Origin: Streptomyces violaceusniger Tu 4113
GTDB taxonomy: Bacteria; Actinomycetota; Actinomycetes; Streptomycetales; Streptomycetaceae
Assembly (NCBI RefSeq): GCF_000147815.2
Contig: NC_015957.1
Coordinates: 2,232,001 to 2,296,000, forward strand
Direction: 5' to 3'
DNA length: 64,000 bases
The notes under the pieces were generated by a model. That model searched no databases. It saw only the letters and a program-made list of their open reading frames with translations, and was not told the DNA's origin. Shown here one piece after another: positions 1 through 7,907 of this stretch; the first letter of the stretch is position 1, and each line of letters opens with the position of its first letter. A program made the translations under genes and the position numbers.

Positions 1-69
1 TGTCCATGGGGGAATACATGCGTCGCCGGCGCAGGTCCGACGACATGAGCCACCGGATACGCGGTTAAG

Positions 70-105
70 CGGAGCGACGTTCCGAATATACGGAGCGGTG
101 TTCCG
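70..105. promoter_or_regulatory. Two tandem TetR-type operator candidates
   Basis: Two related 15-bp imperfect palindromes, CGGAGCGACGTTCCG (70-84) and CGGAGCGGTGTTCCG (91-105), start 21 bp apart, two helical turns, separated by AATATA. They lie just upstream of the TetR gene at 140, so autoregulation is the natural inference. Bases 1-69 hold only the edge of a neighbour: on the plus strand a short frame ends with TAA at 66-68 and could be the tail of a gene lying to the left. Confidence 0.55.
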
Positions 106-139
106 GTTGGCAAGCGCGGTCGTAGGACAGGAGCGCCCC

Positions 140-730
140 GTGAGTGAAGGCGACAAGCCGTTGTCGACCACCCCGAGCTCCGCCAAGCGCGCGGACGCCC
201 GGCGGAACGAGAGGGCTCTGCTCGATGCCGCGGCGGCGGTGTTCGTCACGGACGGAGTGGACGCGCCGGTACGCCGGATCGCCGCCGCGGCGGGCGTCGG
301 CATGGGCACGATCTACCGGCACTTCCCCACGCGCGCGGATCTCGTCGTGGCCGTGTATCGGCACCAGGTCGACACCTGTGCCGAAGCCGGGCCCACCCTG
401 CTTGCGGCGGCGACGTCACCGTTCGCCGCGCTGCGCCAATGGGTGGAGCTCTTCGTGGATTTCCTGGCGACCAAGCACGGGCTCGCCGCCGCCATGCGCA
501 ACGACCCCGAGGGCTTCACCGCCCTGCACGCGCTGTTCATCGAGCGCCTCGTGCCGGCTCTCGCCGACATCCTCAGCGCCGCCCGGGACGCGGGCGAGGT
601 CACGGCCGACATCTCCCCCTACCAGTTGATCCGCGCGATCGGCGACATCTGCGCGGGCGGAGAGAGGGTCGATCCGAAGTACGACGCGCGCCTCACCATT
701 CGGCTGCTGCTCGACGGATGCCGGAGGTAG
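140..730 (+). CDS. TetR/AcrR family transcriptional regulator
   Basis: A 196-residue one-component DNA-binding regulator. The N-terminal helix-turn-helix is clear: RRNERALLDAAAAVF at about residues 21-35, then VRRIAAAAGVGMGTIYRHF at about 43-61, ending in the typical YRHFPTRADL. The C-terminal ligand domain is unspecific. I chose the GTG at 140 because AGGAG at 129-133 is six bases upstream; the frame is open back to 98, but that start would overlap the operator-like repeats at 70-105. The effector and target are not visible; the target may lie left of the window. It converges on the SDR gene, with a 10-bp hairpin between them. Confidence 0.85.
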   Translation: MSEGDKPLSTTPSSAKRADARRNERALLDAAAAVFVTDGVDAPVRRIAAAAGVGMGTIYRHFPTRADLVVAVYRHQVDTCAEAGPTLLAAATSPFAALRQWVELFVDFLATKHGLAAAMRNDPEGFTALHALFIERLVPALADILSAARDAGEVTADISPYQLIRAIGDICAGGERVDPKYDARLTIRLLLDGCRR

Positions 731-765
731 CGGCCGGGTCACCGCGGTCCGGAGGGGAGGGTCTT

Positions 766-793
766 CCGCTGCCGGCGCGAGCACCGGCAGCGG
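766..793. terminator. Bidirectional hairpin between TetR and SDR genes
   Basis: Perfect 10-bp stem CCGCTGCCGG (766-775) and CCGGCAGCGG (784-793) with an 8-base loop, between convergent genes ending at 730 and 820. It has no U-tract, as is usual in Streptomyces. Confidence 0.6.
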
Positions 794-819
794 GTCCGGC
801 CGGTCTTCCCGGCCGCCGG

Positions 820-1701
820 TCAGGGCTGGATGTTCTCCAGGTCCTCCAGAAGGGACGGGTGCTTCGGCTCCCAGCCGAGCTCCTGTCGGGTGTGGGTGCT
901 GGACGAGGGCTGGTCGGTCGCGAAGATCGGGCCGAGCGGGCCGTAGGTCTGCGATGACACCGACTTGACCGGCATGTCCAGCCGTCGGCCGATGACCGCG
1001 GCGATATCACGCACCGAGTCGCCCTCGTCGGCCACGGCGTGCCAGGAGCTACCGGCCGGCGCCCGCTCCAGGGCGAGCCGGAAGAGGACCGCCGTGTCGA
1101 GTGCGTGCACGGCCGGCCAACGCTGTGCGCCGTCTCCTGGGTAACCGGATACACCGGTCCGGCGTGCGATGTCGGTCAGCAAACCGGCGAACCCGCCGGT
1201 GCCCTGGTTGTGGACCGTGCGCGGCAGGCGTACGGCCGTGCTCCGGACCCCATGCGAGGCCAGGCCCAGGGCTGCCGTGACCGCGCGACCGCGACCACCG
1301 ACCGGCCCATCGGTCATCGGGGGGTCGGTCTCGGCGGAGACGCGGCCCGGCACATAGGGCGTACCCGAGACGGTGACGAAGGGCCGGTCGCTGCCGACGA
1401 GCTCCTCGCCGAGGGCCGCGATGGCGGCACTCTCCTCGGCGACCGCCTGCGCCAGGGCGTCGGGGCTGCTGAAGTCGTTGGCGAAGGCGAGGTGGATCAC
1501 CCCGTCGGCCTGCGCCGCGCCGGTGCGAAGGATGTCCAGGTCGGCGAGAGCTCCTCGGAGCGGCTCGGCGCCGGCCGCCTCGGCGGCCAGTGCGGACGCG
1601 TCGGAGCGGGCGAGCGCGAGGACGGTATGGCCGCTGCCGAGCAGCTCGGCGACGACGGCGGACCCGATCAGGCCGGTGCCGCCGGTGACAAAGACGCGCA
1701 T
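820..1701 (-). CDS. Atypical SDR, NAD(P)-dependent epimerase/dehydratase-like
   Basis: A 293-residue Rossmann protein that starts MRVFVTGGTGLIGS, the glycine-rich NAD(P)-binding loop at residues 6-14, as in atypical/extended SDRs. A standard YxxxK catalytic pair is not obvious; the segment GTPYVPG follows the strand that normally carries the catalytic serine, so the substrate is unknown. It is divergent from the TetR gene at 1788, and two near-identical palindromes fill the 86-bp gap. This gene is therefore very probably the target repressed by that TetR protein. The start at 1701 is the only ATG consistent with the Rossmann N-terminus. Confidence 0.85.
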   Translation of the reverse strand: MRVFVTGGTGLIGSAVVAELLGSGHTVLALARSDASALAAEAAGAEPLRGALADLDILRTGAAQADGVIHLAFANDFSSPDALAQAVAEESAAIAALGEELVGSDRPFVTVSGTPYVPGRVSAETDPPMTDGPVGGRGRAVTAALGLASHGVRSTAVRLPRTVHNQGTGGFAGLLTDIARRTGVSGYPGDGAQRWPAVHALDTAVLFRLALERAPAGSSWHAVADEGDSVRDIAAVIGRRLDMPVKSVSSQTYGPLGPIFATDQPSSSTHTRQELGWEPKHPSLLEDLENIQP

Positions 1702-1717
1702 GGAAATTCTCCCGCGA

Positions 1718-1774
1718 GTGATGGGACTCTTGTCCCATCACTATAGCCGAGTGATGGGACAAGAGTCCCATCGC
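1718..1774. promoter_or_regulatory. Paired palindromic operators between SDR and TetR genes
   Basis: Site 1 (1718-1741) is GTGATGGGAC-N4-GTCCCATCAC, a perfect 10-bp inverted repeat. Site 2 (1751-1774) is GTGATGGGAC-N4-GTCCCATCGC, with one mismatch. The N4 spacers (TCTT and AAGA) are reverse complements, so the two sites are also mirror images of each other around 1746. Placed between divergent promoters, they probably let the TetR protein control both genes. Confidence 0.8.
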
Positions 1775-1787
1775 CTATGATGTGCCC

Positions 1788-2366
1788 ATGGGCAGGTGGG
1801 AACCAGGGGCGCGCGAACGCCTCGTCGTGGCCGCGGTCGACCTGTTCACCGAGCAGGGGTACGACGCCACGACGGTCGCGCAGATCGCCGAGCGCGCCGG
1901 GGTCACCAAAAGCACGTTCTTCCGGCACTTCCCCGATAAGCGCGAGCTGCTGGTGGCCGGACAGGAGACGCTGAGTCGGCTGCTGGCCGAGGGGATCGCC
2001 GAGGCGCCCGACGGCGCCAGCCCGCTGGAGGCGGTCGGTGCCGGTCTCGAGCGCGCCTCGACCGCGATGGGCCCCACCAATCGGGACTTCGCCCCTCGTC
2101 TGAAGGCGGCTGTCGCCTCCAGCACCGAGCTTCAAGAGCGTGACGCCCTCAAAAGCGTCAGCCTGGCGGCCGCGATGACAACCGCTCTGGTCGCCCGCGG
2201 CGTACCCGATCCGACCGCGGCTCTCGCGGGCGAGCTGGGCCTTCTCGCCTTCAAGCGGGGGTACGCCGAATGGTCAGAGGGCGACCGTGACGGCAAGGAC
2301 GAGCTCGCCGGGTACGCCCTGGCGGCCCTGGACGAACTGCGTGCGGCGAGCGCGTCGCTGGGCTGA
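1788..2366 (+). CDS. TetR/AcrR family transcriptional regulator
   Basis: A 192-residue regulator. The HTH spans roughly residues 8-52, with VAQIAERAGVTKSTFFRHF as the recognition unit. The ATG at 1788 gives the family-typical start MGRWEPGARERL; a GTG two codons upstream (1782) is in frame, and no Shine-Dalgarno is evident for either, so the mRNA may be nearly leaderless. It is divergent from the SDR gene, with paired palindromes in the shared promoter, and is most likely an autorepressor that also controls the SDR. It converges on the F420-reductase-like gene across a strong hairpin. Confidence 0.88.
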   Translation: MGRWEPGARERLVVAAVDLFTEQGYDATTVAQIAERAGVTKSTFFRHFPDKRELLVAGQETLSRLLAEGIAEAPDGASPLEAVGAGLERASTAMGPTNRDFAPRLKAAVASSTELQERDALKSVSLAAAMTTALVARGVPDPTAALAGELGLLAFKRGYAEWSEGDRDGKDELAGYALAALDELRAASASLG

Positions 2367-2400
2367 CCGGACGGACAGCCTCACGGTGTTTGTCCTGCCC

Positions 2401-2444
2401 GCCATCCCGGCCTGGTGGACGGAAGCCTGGCAGGCCGGGATGGC
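2401..2444. terminator. Bidirectional terminator hairpin
   Basis: Perfect 14-bp stem, GCCATCCCGGCCTG (2401-2414) with CAGGCCGGGATGGC (2431-2444), 16-base loop, between convergent genes ending at 2366 and 2486. Confidence 0.75.
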
Positions 2445-2485
2445 GTCACGCGCCGGATGTACGGCAGCGGCGGGCGCAGGCGCAC

Positions 2486-3109
2486 TCAGCCGGGAAGGCT
2501 GACGCCGAGCGAGAAGCCGTAGTTCCCCACGCCATGGCGGCCCAGGCCCATCATCAGCAGGCCCGCTCCCTCCAGCCACTGCGCCATCTTCAGGTCGCCG
2601 GTGTCCAGGGGGCGTAGTCCGATGCTCTCGATGAACGCTGCCAGGCTCGCCTTGGCCTGCGCGTCGTCGCCGGCCATGAACACGTCCAGCGGGCGGTCCT
2701 CGGCCAGGACATGGCCGAAGACGGTGTTGAACGCCTTGACGACCTGGGCGCTCGCGGGGGCGGCCTCGGCGATCTGCTGCGCGAGGGAGGTGCCGTCGGG
2801 GGTGACCAGCCCGGTGGCAGTGGGGTTGAAAGGGTTGGTGATGTCGACGATGACCTTGTCGGCCAGTGCGCCCCCGTAGCGGCTGACGACCGGCGCGGCG
2901 CTGGTGGCGGGCACGGCGAGGATCACGATGTCTCCGGCCGGGGCGGCGCCGATCTTCCCCGCGGTGGCGCCGCGGCCGAGCGCGCCGACCACGTCGGCGG
3001 TCTTGACCGCGTCGCGGCCGATGAGCTCGACGGCGTTGCCGCCATCGAGCGCGCGGGCGCCGAGAACGCGGGCCATGTGGCCCAGGCCGATGATGCTGAT
3101 GTCGCTCAT
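2486..3109 (-). CDS. NADPH:F420 reductase-like / NAD(P)-binding oxidoreductase
   Basis: A 207-residue protein of the F420_oxidored (NPD) Rossmann family. It begins MSDISIIGLGHMARVLG, a GxGxMA-type dinucleotide loop at residues 8-15, and has the family segments VIVDITNPFN at about 88-97 and VVKAFNT at about 127-133. Members reduce or oxidise deazaflavin F420 with NADPH, or act on other carbonyl substrates; the substrate here is not determined by sequence. Its start faces the LysR gene at 3293 across a 183-bp gap, the usual LysR regulator/target arrangement, so this gene is the likely LysR target. Confidence 0.8.
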   Translation of the reverse strand: MSDISIIGLGHMARVLGARALDGGNAVELIGRDAVKTADVVGALGRGATAGKIGAAPAGDIVILAVPATSAAPVVSRYGGALADKVIVDITNPFNPTATGLVTPDGTSLAQQIAEAAPASAQVVKAFNTVFGHVLAEDRPLDVFMAGDDAQAKASLAAFIESIGLRPLDTGDLKMAQWLEGAGLLMMGLGRHGVGNYGFSLGVSLPG

Positions 3110-3195
3110 GGTGAGTGCTCTTTTCCTTGCTGCTGTTGGGTACTTGTGCCGCTTCCAACAGCCAGGGCGGTGCGGGTCCTTCCCGTCGGATCATC

Positions 3196-3227
3196 GATAA
3201 AAATGCGCGTTGCCATAGATTTTTCTC
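3196..3227. promoter_or_regulatory. AT-rich inverted repeat in LysR divergent promoter
   Basis: GATAAAAAT (3196-3204) and ATTTTTCTC (3219-3227) form an 8-of-9 inverted repeat in an AT-rich island within GC-rich DNA. It sits midway between the divergent starts at 3109 and 3293 and is a plausible LysR binding site. A second AT-rich stretch (CGATAAGATTGATATATG) abuts the LysR start. Confidence 0.45.
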
Positions 3228-3292
3228 ATGCCGGAGGAGGGCGATTACATCGAGGTCATTCATGCTTTAGCCCCCTGCGATAAGATTGATAT

Positions 3293-4234
3293 ATGGCTAC
3301 CCTTCGGGCGTTGGAGTGCCTTGTCGCGGTCGCGGACTCCGGATCGATCACGCAGGCCGCCCTGCTGCTGCATTCGTCGCAGCCCGCTGTCTCTCACCAG
3401 ATCGCCTCCCTGGAACGCGAGGCCGGAACGATCCTGCTTCGACGCGAACCCCGGGGGGTCAAGCTCACTCCCGCGGGGCGTGCCGCCGTCGCGGATGCCA
3501 GACGGGCGATCGAGGCGGCCACCTCCGCGGTGCGGTCGGCACGTGCGGCGGGACAGGCGGCCGGAGGAGTGCTGCGGCTGGTCAGCGCGCAGAGCCTCAG
3601 CGTGGCGCTGCTCGCCCCGGTCATTCGCCAGTGGGACCGCCGCTACCCGGACGTGGCGATCACCCTGCGCGAGTCCACGTCGATGGACGAGGCACTCGGC
3701 CTCGTCGACTCCGACGAAGCCGATGTCGCCCTGTTGCCCACTCCCTCGTCCGACCGCTTCACGATCACTGCCGTCGCCGAGGAAGAGATCGTGCTGGCGA
3801 CGCCCAGCAGCCACCCGCTGGCCCGGCAACCGGCCGTACGCCTTGAGGATCTTGAAGGGGCGCCGCTCGTTCACTTCGCACCGGACAACGGCCTCAGCGC
3901 CTGGCTCGACCAGTCCTTCGCCCGCGCCGGAGTCCGCCTGGAGACGGTGATGAGGACATCGGTGACCACCGCCGCACCACAGCTCGCGGCCGCCGGTCTG
4001 GGAATCGCCGTATGCCCCGTGAGCGCGGTCAGCGACGGCTTTCCGGGCGCCGTGCGGCCGTTCTCGCCGCGGTGGGTCAGGCAGTTGGTGGCGGTGACGT
4101 CCGGAGAACCGGATCCGCTCGTCGCACGATTCATCGGCAATCTGCGCAGTCACGGCGTGCGTGTGCCTCGCGGCGTGCGGACTCAGCTCGTGGAGGGTGG
4201 CGCGCCGGCTAGGACGCCAGGGCCGTCTTCCTGA
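3293..4234 (+). CDS. LysR family transcriptional regulator
   Basis: A 313-residue LysR protein. The N-terminal winged HTH covers residues 1-60 (MATLRALECLVAVADSGSIT, then AALLLHSSQPAVSHQIASLE), followed by a helical linker and a type-2 periplasmic-binding-like effector domain from about residue 88. The ATG at 3293 places the HTH at the usual distance from the N-terminus. It is divergent from the F420-reductase-like gene and is expected to regulate it and itself. The inducer is unknown. The reading frame is intact and of normal family length. Confidence 0.9.
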   Translation: MATLRALECLVAVADSGSITQAALLLHSSQPAVSHQIASLEREAGTILLRREPRGVKLTPAGRAAVADARRAIEAATSAVRSARAAGQAAGGVLRLVSAQSLSVALLAPVIRQWDRRYPDVAITLRESTSMDEALGLVDSDEADVALLPTPSSDRFTITAVAEEEIVLATPSSHPLARQPAVRLEDLEGAPLVHFAPDNGLSAWLDQSFARAGVRLETVMRTSVTTAAPQLAAAGLGIAVCPVSAVSDGFPGAVRPFSPRWVRQLVAVTSGEPDPLVARFIGNLRSHGVRVPRGVRTQLVEGGAPARTPGPSS

Positions 4235-4293
4235 CCATCGCGGCGCGACCAACCCCAGCAGGCGAGTTCATCTCCGGCTCATCTTCGACAGGA

Positions 4294-4383
4294 AAGTCCC
4301 ACGGCTGCCGCCGCACCTCCTCCCGACGTGCTTCCTCGCAGGTCAGGCAGGGTGCGGCGGCAGAGGCGGCCTCAGATGTCGCG
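4294..4383. terminator. Long-loop terminator element, copy A
   Basis: Arms CTGCCGCCGCACC (4305-4317) and GGTGCGGCGGCAG (4351-4363) form a perfect 13-bp stem with a 33-base loop. The surrounding 90 bp align with the murA terminator at 15408-15496 (copy B): shared AAGTCCCA on one side, GGTCAG in the loop, the same arms, and ATGTCGCG on the other side. It may terminate LysR on the plus strand and whatever once ended at 4372 on the minus strand. Confidence 0.6.
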
Positions 4384-4745
4384 GAGGAGACCAGCGAGCG
4401 CGGTGACCTGCTGCGATGGACCGTTGTAGGTGGCTGACCTGCGCACATTGTCTTTCAGTTGTTTCGCGCTGGTACCCGTTGATGCAGCCGGAAGTCCCAG
4501 AAGAGTCCCAGGGAACTCCCGGCGCCGACAGACACTCTTTCGGCTCTTGGTAGCGGGTGCGGGTGCGGGTGCGGGTGCGGGTGCCGGTGCGGTGCGGGCT
4601 GGTGCATGCCCGGGCGGCTGCGCCGTCGTTCCCTTGCGCGAGCCGGGCCGCTTCGCGGAAGGCCGACCCGTCGGGCCGGCCTTCCCGACCGGCCGGCTCA
4701 GGCAGCGGCGAGTTGCGGTTCCCGGACGCTCAGTCGCCCGCTACG
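4372..4745 (-). pseudogene. Start-less open frame with Ala-Pro repeat; gene remnant?
   Basis: On the minus strand a frame is open for about 124 codons from a TAG inside the MFS 3' end to TGA at 4372-4374, without a good start codon; the only internal GTG gives 24 residues. It reads a basic segment, then an (Ala-Pro)5-6 stretch encoded by the hexamer repeat at 4555-4590, then a hydrophilic helical-looking tail ending ALAGLLRDI. It is followed directly by terminator copy A. This may be the 3' end of a lost gene, or a chance open frame in GC-rich DNA; I recognise no family. No other gene is seen between 4235 and 4697. Confidence 0.25.
4555..4590. repeat. Hexamer microsatellite (GGGTGC)5
   Basis: Five perfect GGGTGC units (4555-4584) followed by CGGTGC (4585-4590). 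In the minus-strand frame described at 4372-4745 it would encode alternating Ala and Pro; on the plus strand it encodes only simple repeats. Confidence 0.85.
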
Positions 4746-5948
4746 GGCGAGCGCCGTGACGGATGCCGCGCACGTCAGTCCCGTGGCGGTCAGAACACAC
4801 CAGACCACCCAGAGAGCGGCGTGGTCCTCGGCGAAATCCCAGAGGGCTCCGGTAGCGAGGTTGCCGAGGGTGATCCCGAGGCCGGAGACGGTGTTGTACA
4901 GGCCGTAGTGCGTGGCGACGAGGCGGTTGCCGGAGAGCGTGACGACGGTGTCCATCTCGAAGGGGTAGACCACGGCACTGCCGGCCGCGAGCAGCGCCAC
5001 CGCTGCCACGAGGGAGGTAAGTACTGCGACGGTGCCTCCAGATGATGAGAGGGTCAGGGGCAGGAAGGCGAGCCCCATCGCGGTCAGCCCGCGGACCAGT
5101 GCCTGGGCGGGGGTCCAGCGCTTCTTCGCCCAGCCGGTGAGCCTGAGCTGTCCGACGATGGCGACTGCCGCCGAGACGACGAACAGCCCGCTGGTGACCC
5201 AAGTCCCTCTGGTGCCCAGCGCGTTGCTCGCGGCCAGAGGCAGGGCCAGGTAGACCTGGAAGGTCAGAACGTAGGAACCGATCATCGCGGTGGCGAAGAG
5301 GAGGAAGGGCCGGTTGGCCACCACAGTGCGCCATTGGGCCAGCACGTTGTCCGGCGCGGAGTCGGTGGTGGCGCTGCCGCGGGCGGGCAGTGACCGTGCC
5401 TGCAGGACGGTCAGGACGGCGAAGATCGCGGCGGCGACCGTGCACACGAGGCGGAAGTCGGCGGCCAGCAGGGCCAGTCCGACGACCGGGCCGAGCAGCA
5501 TGCCGGACTGGTAGTAGACGTTGAAGGTGGCGAACGCGTCCACACGTCGCTCACCGACCTCGGAGGCGAGGTAGGCGCGGACGGCCGGGTTGAACAGGGC
5601 CCCCGCCAAACCGGTGGCCGCGGAGGCGGCGATCAGTGCGGGGAGGTTGTCGATCCAGCCAAGCAGGCCGAAGCCCACGGTGCGCAGCAGGCATCCGGCC
5701 ATGATCGGGGCCTTGTAGCCGAAGCGATCGGCGATGGTGCCCCCGATGAGGAACATGCCCTGCTGGGAGAAGTTGCGCACGCCCAGGACGAGCCCGACCG
5801 CCCAGGCCGCCAGGCCGAGTCCGTCGGCGAGGTGGGCGGCCAGGTAGGGCATGAGCATGTAGAAGGCGAGGTTGATGGCGAACTGGTTGGCCATCAACAG
5901 CTGCGCGGTGCGCGGGAAGGAGCGGGTCTGCCGCCACAGGGCCTTCAT
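4698..5948 (-). CDS. MFS transporter, probable exporter coupled to PLP enzyme
   Basis: A 416-residue major facilitator protein with about 12 hydrophobic segments. The start [20 protein letters not shown] leads into TM1, and the loop after TM2 has the MFS pattern [12 protein letters not shown] (motif A-like). It resembles DHA1/MdtH-type drug or metabolite exporters. The ATG at 5946-5948 overlaps the stop of the upstream cysteine-synthase-like gene by four bases (ATGA), so the two are translationally coupled; the carrier probably exports the product of that enzyme or brings in its substrate. The substrate is unknown. The frame is open far upstream of 5948, but that part is only the shadow of the enzyme gene. 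Confidence 0.85.
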   Translation of the reverse strand: MKALWRQTRSFPRTAQLLMANQFAINLAFYMLMPYLAAHLADGLGLAAWAVGLVLGVRNFSQQGMFLIGGTIADRFGYKAPIMAGCLLRTVGFGLLGWIDNLPALIAASAATGLAGALFNPAVRAYLASEVGERRVDAFATFNVYYQSGMLLGPVVGLALLAADFRLVCTVAAAIFAVLTVLQARSLPARGSATTDSAPDNVLAQWRTVVANRPFLLFATAMIGSYVLTFQVYLALPLAASNALGTRGTWVTSGLFVVSAAVAIVGQLRLTGWAKKRWTPAQALVRGLTAMGLAFLPLTLSSSGGTVAVLTSLVAAVALLAAGSAVVYPFEMDTVVTLSGNRLVATHYGLYNTVSGLGITLGNLATGALWDFAEDHAALWVVWCVLTATGLTCAASVTALARSGRLSVREPQLAAA

Positions 5949-7099
5949 CCTGCGGCTCCTGCCAGGCCAGCGGTGTCGGTGTCGGATCGGTGGGCTGGGG
6001 TGAGGGGGTCGGTGACGTGGGTGCAGCGCGTCCAGCGGGTCACGATCCTGTCGCCGGAGTGGGCGATTTCGTCCGGGTCGTCGGGGGGCAGGTGGCCCAG
6101 CAGGCCGTGGTCGCGGCAGTACGTGTCGTCGAAGACGGTGCCGACATACCTCTGCGGGCCGTCGGGGAAGACCGCGACGATGCGGTCCTCGGCGGGCAGG
6201 GTGCGGGCCAGCCAGCGGGCGACGAGCGCGACGGCGCCGACGCTCCAGCCGCCGGTGGCGTAGTGGTCGCGGGCCAGGCGGCGGCAGGCCCACACCGCTT
6301 CGGGGGCGGCGACCCAGTGGACCTCGTCGAAGAGGTCGTAGGCGACGTTGCGGGGGTAGATGCTGCTGCCCAGCCCGCGCATCAGGCGGTTCGCCGGGGG
6401 CTGGCCGAAGATCGTCGAGCCGGTGGTGTCCACGCCGACCACTCGCAGGCGGCGGAAGAAGCCACGCAGGACGGAGGCGATCCCTGCGGAGTGGCCGCCG
6501 GTGCCGACGGAGACGACCAGGGTGTCGATGCGTCCGAGCTGGGCGACGAGTTCGTGGGCCAGCGGGGCGTAGGCGGCCACATTGTCGGGGTTGTTGTACT
6601 GGTCCGGGCACCAGGCATCCGGGTGCGCGGCGAGGAGCTCCTCGACCCGTTGGCGGCGGGATTCCTGCCAGCCCCCGGTGGGATGCGGTGTGTCGACCAG
6701 GTCCACCTCGGCGCCGTACGCCGTGAGCAGGCCGGTCATCAGGGGTTCCATGCCGGGGTCGGTGACGACGGTGACCGGGTGGCCGTAGGTCGAGCCGGCC
6801 AGGGTCAGGCCGAGGCCGAGAGTGCCGGAGGTGGACTCGATGATGGGGGCGTCGGGCAGCAGTTGCCCGCGCTCGCGGGCCGCGCGGACCATGTGCAGGG
6901 CCGTGCGGTCCTTGATGCCACCGGGGTTGTGGCCTTCGAGCTTGGTCCAGAAGCCGCGTCCGGCGGCGGTGAAGGGGGTTCCGATCCACAGGATGGGGGT
7001 GTCGCCGACCAGTCCGGCCGGGGTGTGCAGGGGGCGCTTGGTATCGGCCAGCAGTTGGGCCGGTGAGGTGCGGCTTGCTGTGGGGGTTGTCCGGTTCAT
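5945..7099 (-). CDS. PLP-dependent cysteine synthase-family enzyme
   Basis: A 384-residue fold-type II PLP enzyme of the cysteine synthase / cystathionine beta-synthase family. The Schiff-base lysine lies in [12 protein letters not shown] (about residues 57-68). The substrate-carboxylate loop reads [11 protein letters not shown] instead of the usual TSGNTG, so the conserved Asn is replaced. The phosphate-binding loop [11 protein letters not shown] is intact at about 196-206. The C-terminus is longer than in CysK (about 310 residues). A beta-replacement or beta-elimination on an O-activated serine or cysteine is likely; it is probably not a housekeeping CysK. It is coupled by ATGA to an exporter-like MFS gene and lies next to copper-associated genes. 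Confidence 0.8.
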   Translation of the reverse strand: MNRTTPTASRTSPAQLLADTKRPLHTPAGLVGDTPILWIGTPFTAAGRGFWTKLEGHNPGGIKDRTALHMVRAARERGQLLPDAPIIESTSGTLGLGLTLAGSTYGHPVTVVTDPGMEPLMTGLLTAYGAEVDLVDTPHPTGGWQESRRQRVEELLAAHPDAWCPDQYNNPDNVAAYAPLAHELVAQLGRIDTLVVSVGTGGHSAGIASVLRGFFRRLRVVGVDTTGSTIFGQPPANRLMRGLGSSIYPRNVAYDLFDEVHWVAAPEAVWACRRLARDHYATGGWSVGAVALVARWLARTLPAEDRIVAVFPDGPQRYVGTVFDDTYCRDHGLLGHLPPDDPDEIAHSGDRIVTRWTRCTHVTDPLTPAHRSDTDTAGLAGAAG

Positions 7100-7231
7100 G
7101 GCGTGCTTCTCCCGCGGTCGGCGGTGTCAGGGGATGCCGGCCGTTGAGTGGTGGAAGGAGGTGGACAGATCGGGAGCCGTCACGCCCCGGGGCATGCGGG
7201 TGCCGTCCGAGGCTGCGGCTCAGGGGGCCGA

Positions 7232-7672
7232 TCAGGTCCGCCACACGCCCAGTCGCGCACGCTCCTGTTGGACGGAGATGGGTGGGGAAGTCGCGTACCG
7301 CGATGGTTGGTCACCCGCGGGACCGGGCAGCGAGTCGGCCCGTTCGGCCGGAAGCAGAAGGTGGGCCGCTGTGGTGAACGTGATGTCACGCGGCGGCTGG
7401 GTTGTTGGCTGGTCCAGGTTCCGGCAATGCGATCCGCCGCCCTGGGTGGGGTCCAGGTCTCTGACAGTCGACGAGTCGCCGTCCGACGCCGCCGACTGTC
7501 CGCAGGACGCACTGGAGACGGCGACGATGGCATCCGCGCGGACGCTGCCCGCAGGGGCGGGACCGTGGGCGCAGGCCAGCACGTGCACGAGTACGGCCAG
7601 GAGCACCATGAGCGCCGCCCCGGACCATGGCACGGGGCGGCGCTCATGGCGTGCCGACCAAACCCTCATCAT
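7232..7672 (-). CDS. Small secreted/membrane-anchored protein, DUF6153-like
   Basis: The C-terminal 146 residues of a frame open to 7816. I start at ATG 7672 (MMRVWSARHERR), directly before a single hydrophobic segment GAALMVLLAVLVHVLACAHG, which gives a classic N-in signal anchor or signal peptide. The mature part is short, low-complexity, with two Cys (SCGQ, HCRN) and no known catalytic motif. It resembles the DUF6153-type proteins found near Streptomyces copper genes, as does the protein at 13087. No Shine-Dalgarno is visible, so leaderless translation or an upstream GTG is possible; an upstream start would include a rare TTA codon. The family assignment is tentative. Confidence 0.5.
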   Translation of the reverse strand: MMRVWSARHERRPVPWSGAALMVLLAVLVHVLACAHGPAPAGSVRADAIVAVSSASCGQSAASDGDSSTVRDLDPTQGGGSHCRNLDQPTTQPPRDITFTTAAHLLLPAERADSLPGPAGDQPSRYATSPPISVQQERARLGVWRT

Positions 7673-7907
7673 GACAAACAGTAATCGATCATGCACATAA
7701 AGTGCTCGTGAGGTGAAGGGTCCGGATTGCGGCCGGGTGGGCCTCAGCGCCTGCCGAGGCTCACCTGTGGCCGTGCCGAGCAAGGGGGAGCGGGGGCGCT
7801 GCATGTCACCGGTCACCGCAACAGGTGAATTGGTCGGTAGATGGGTCCATTCGAAGTGCGCGGGACCTTCCGCGCGGGTTTTCTGGCAGAAAGCGCGAGG
7901 AGATCAG

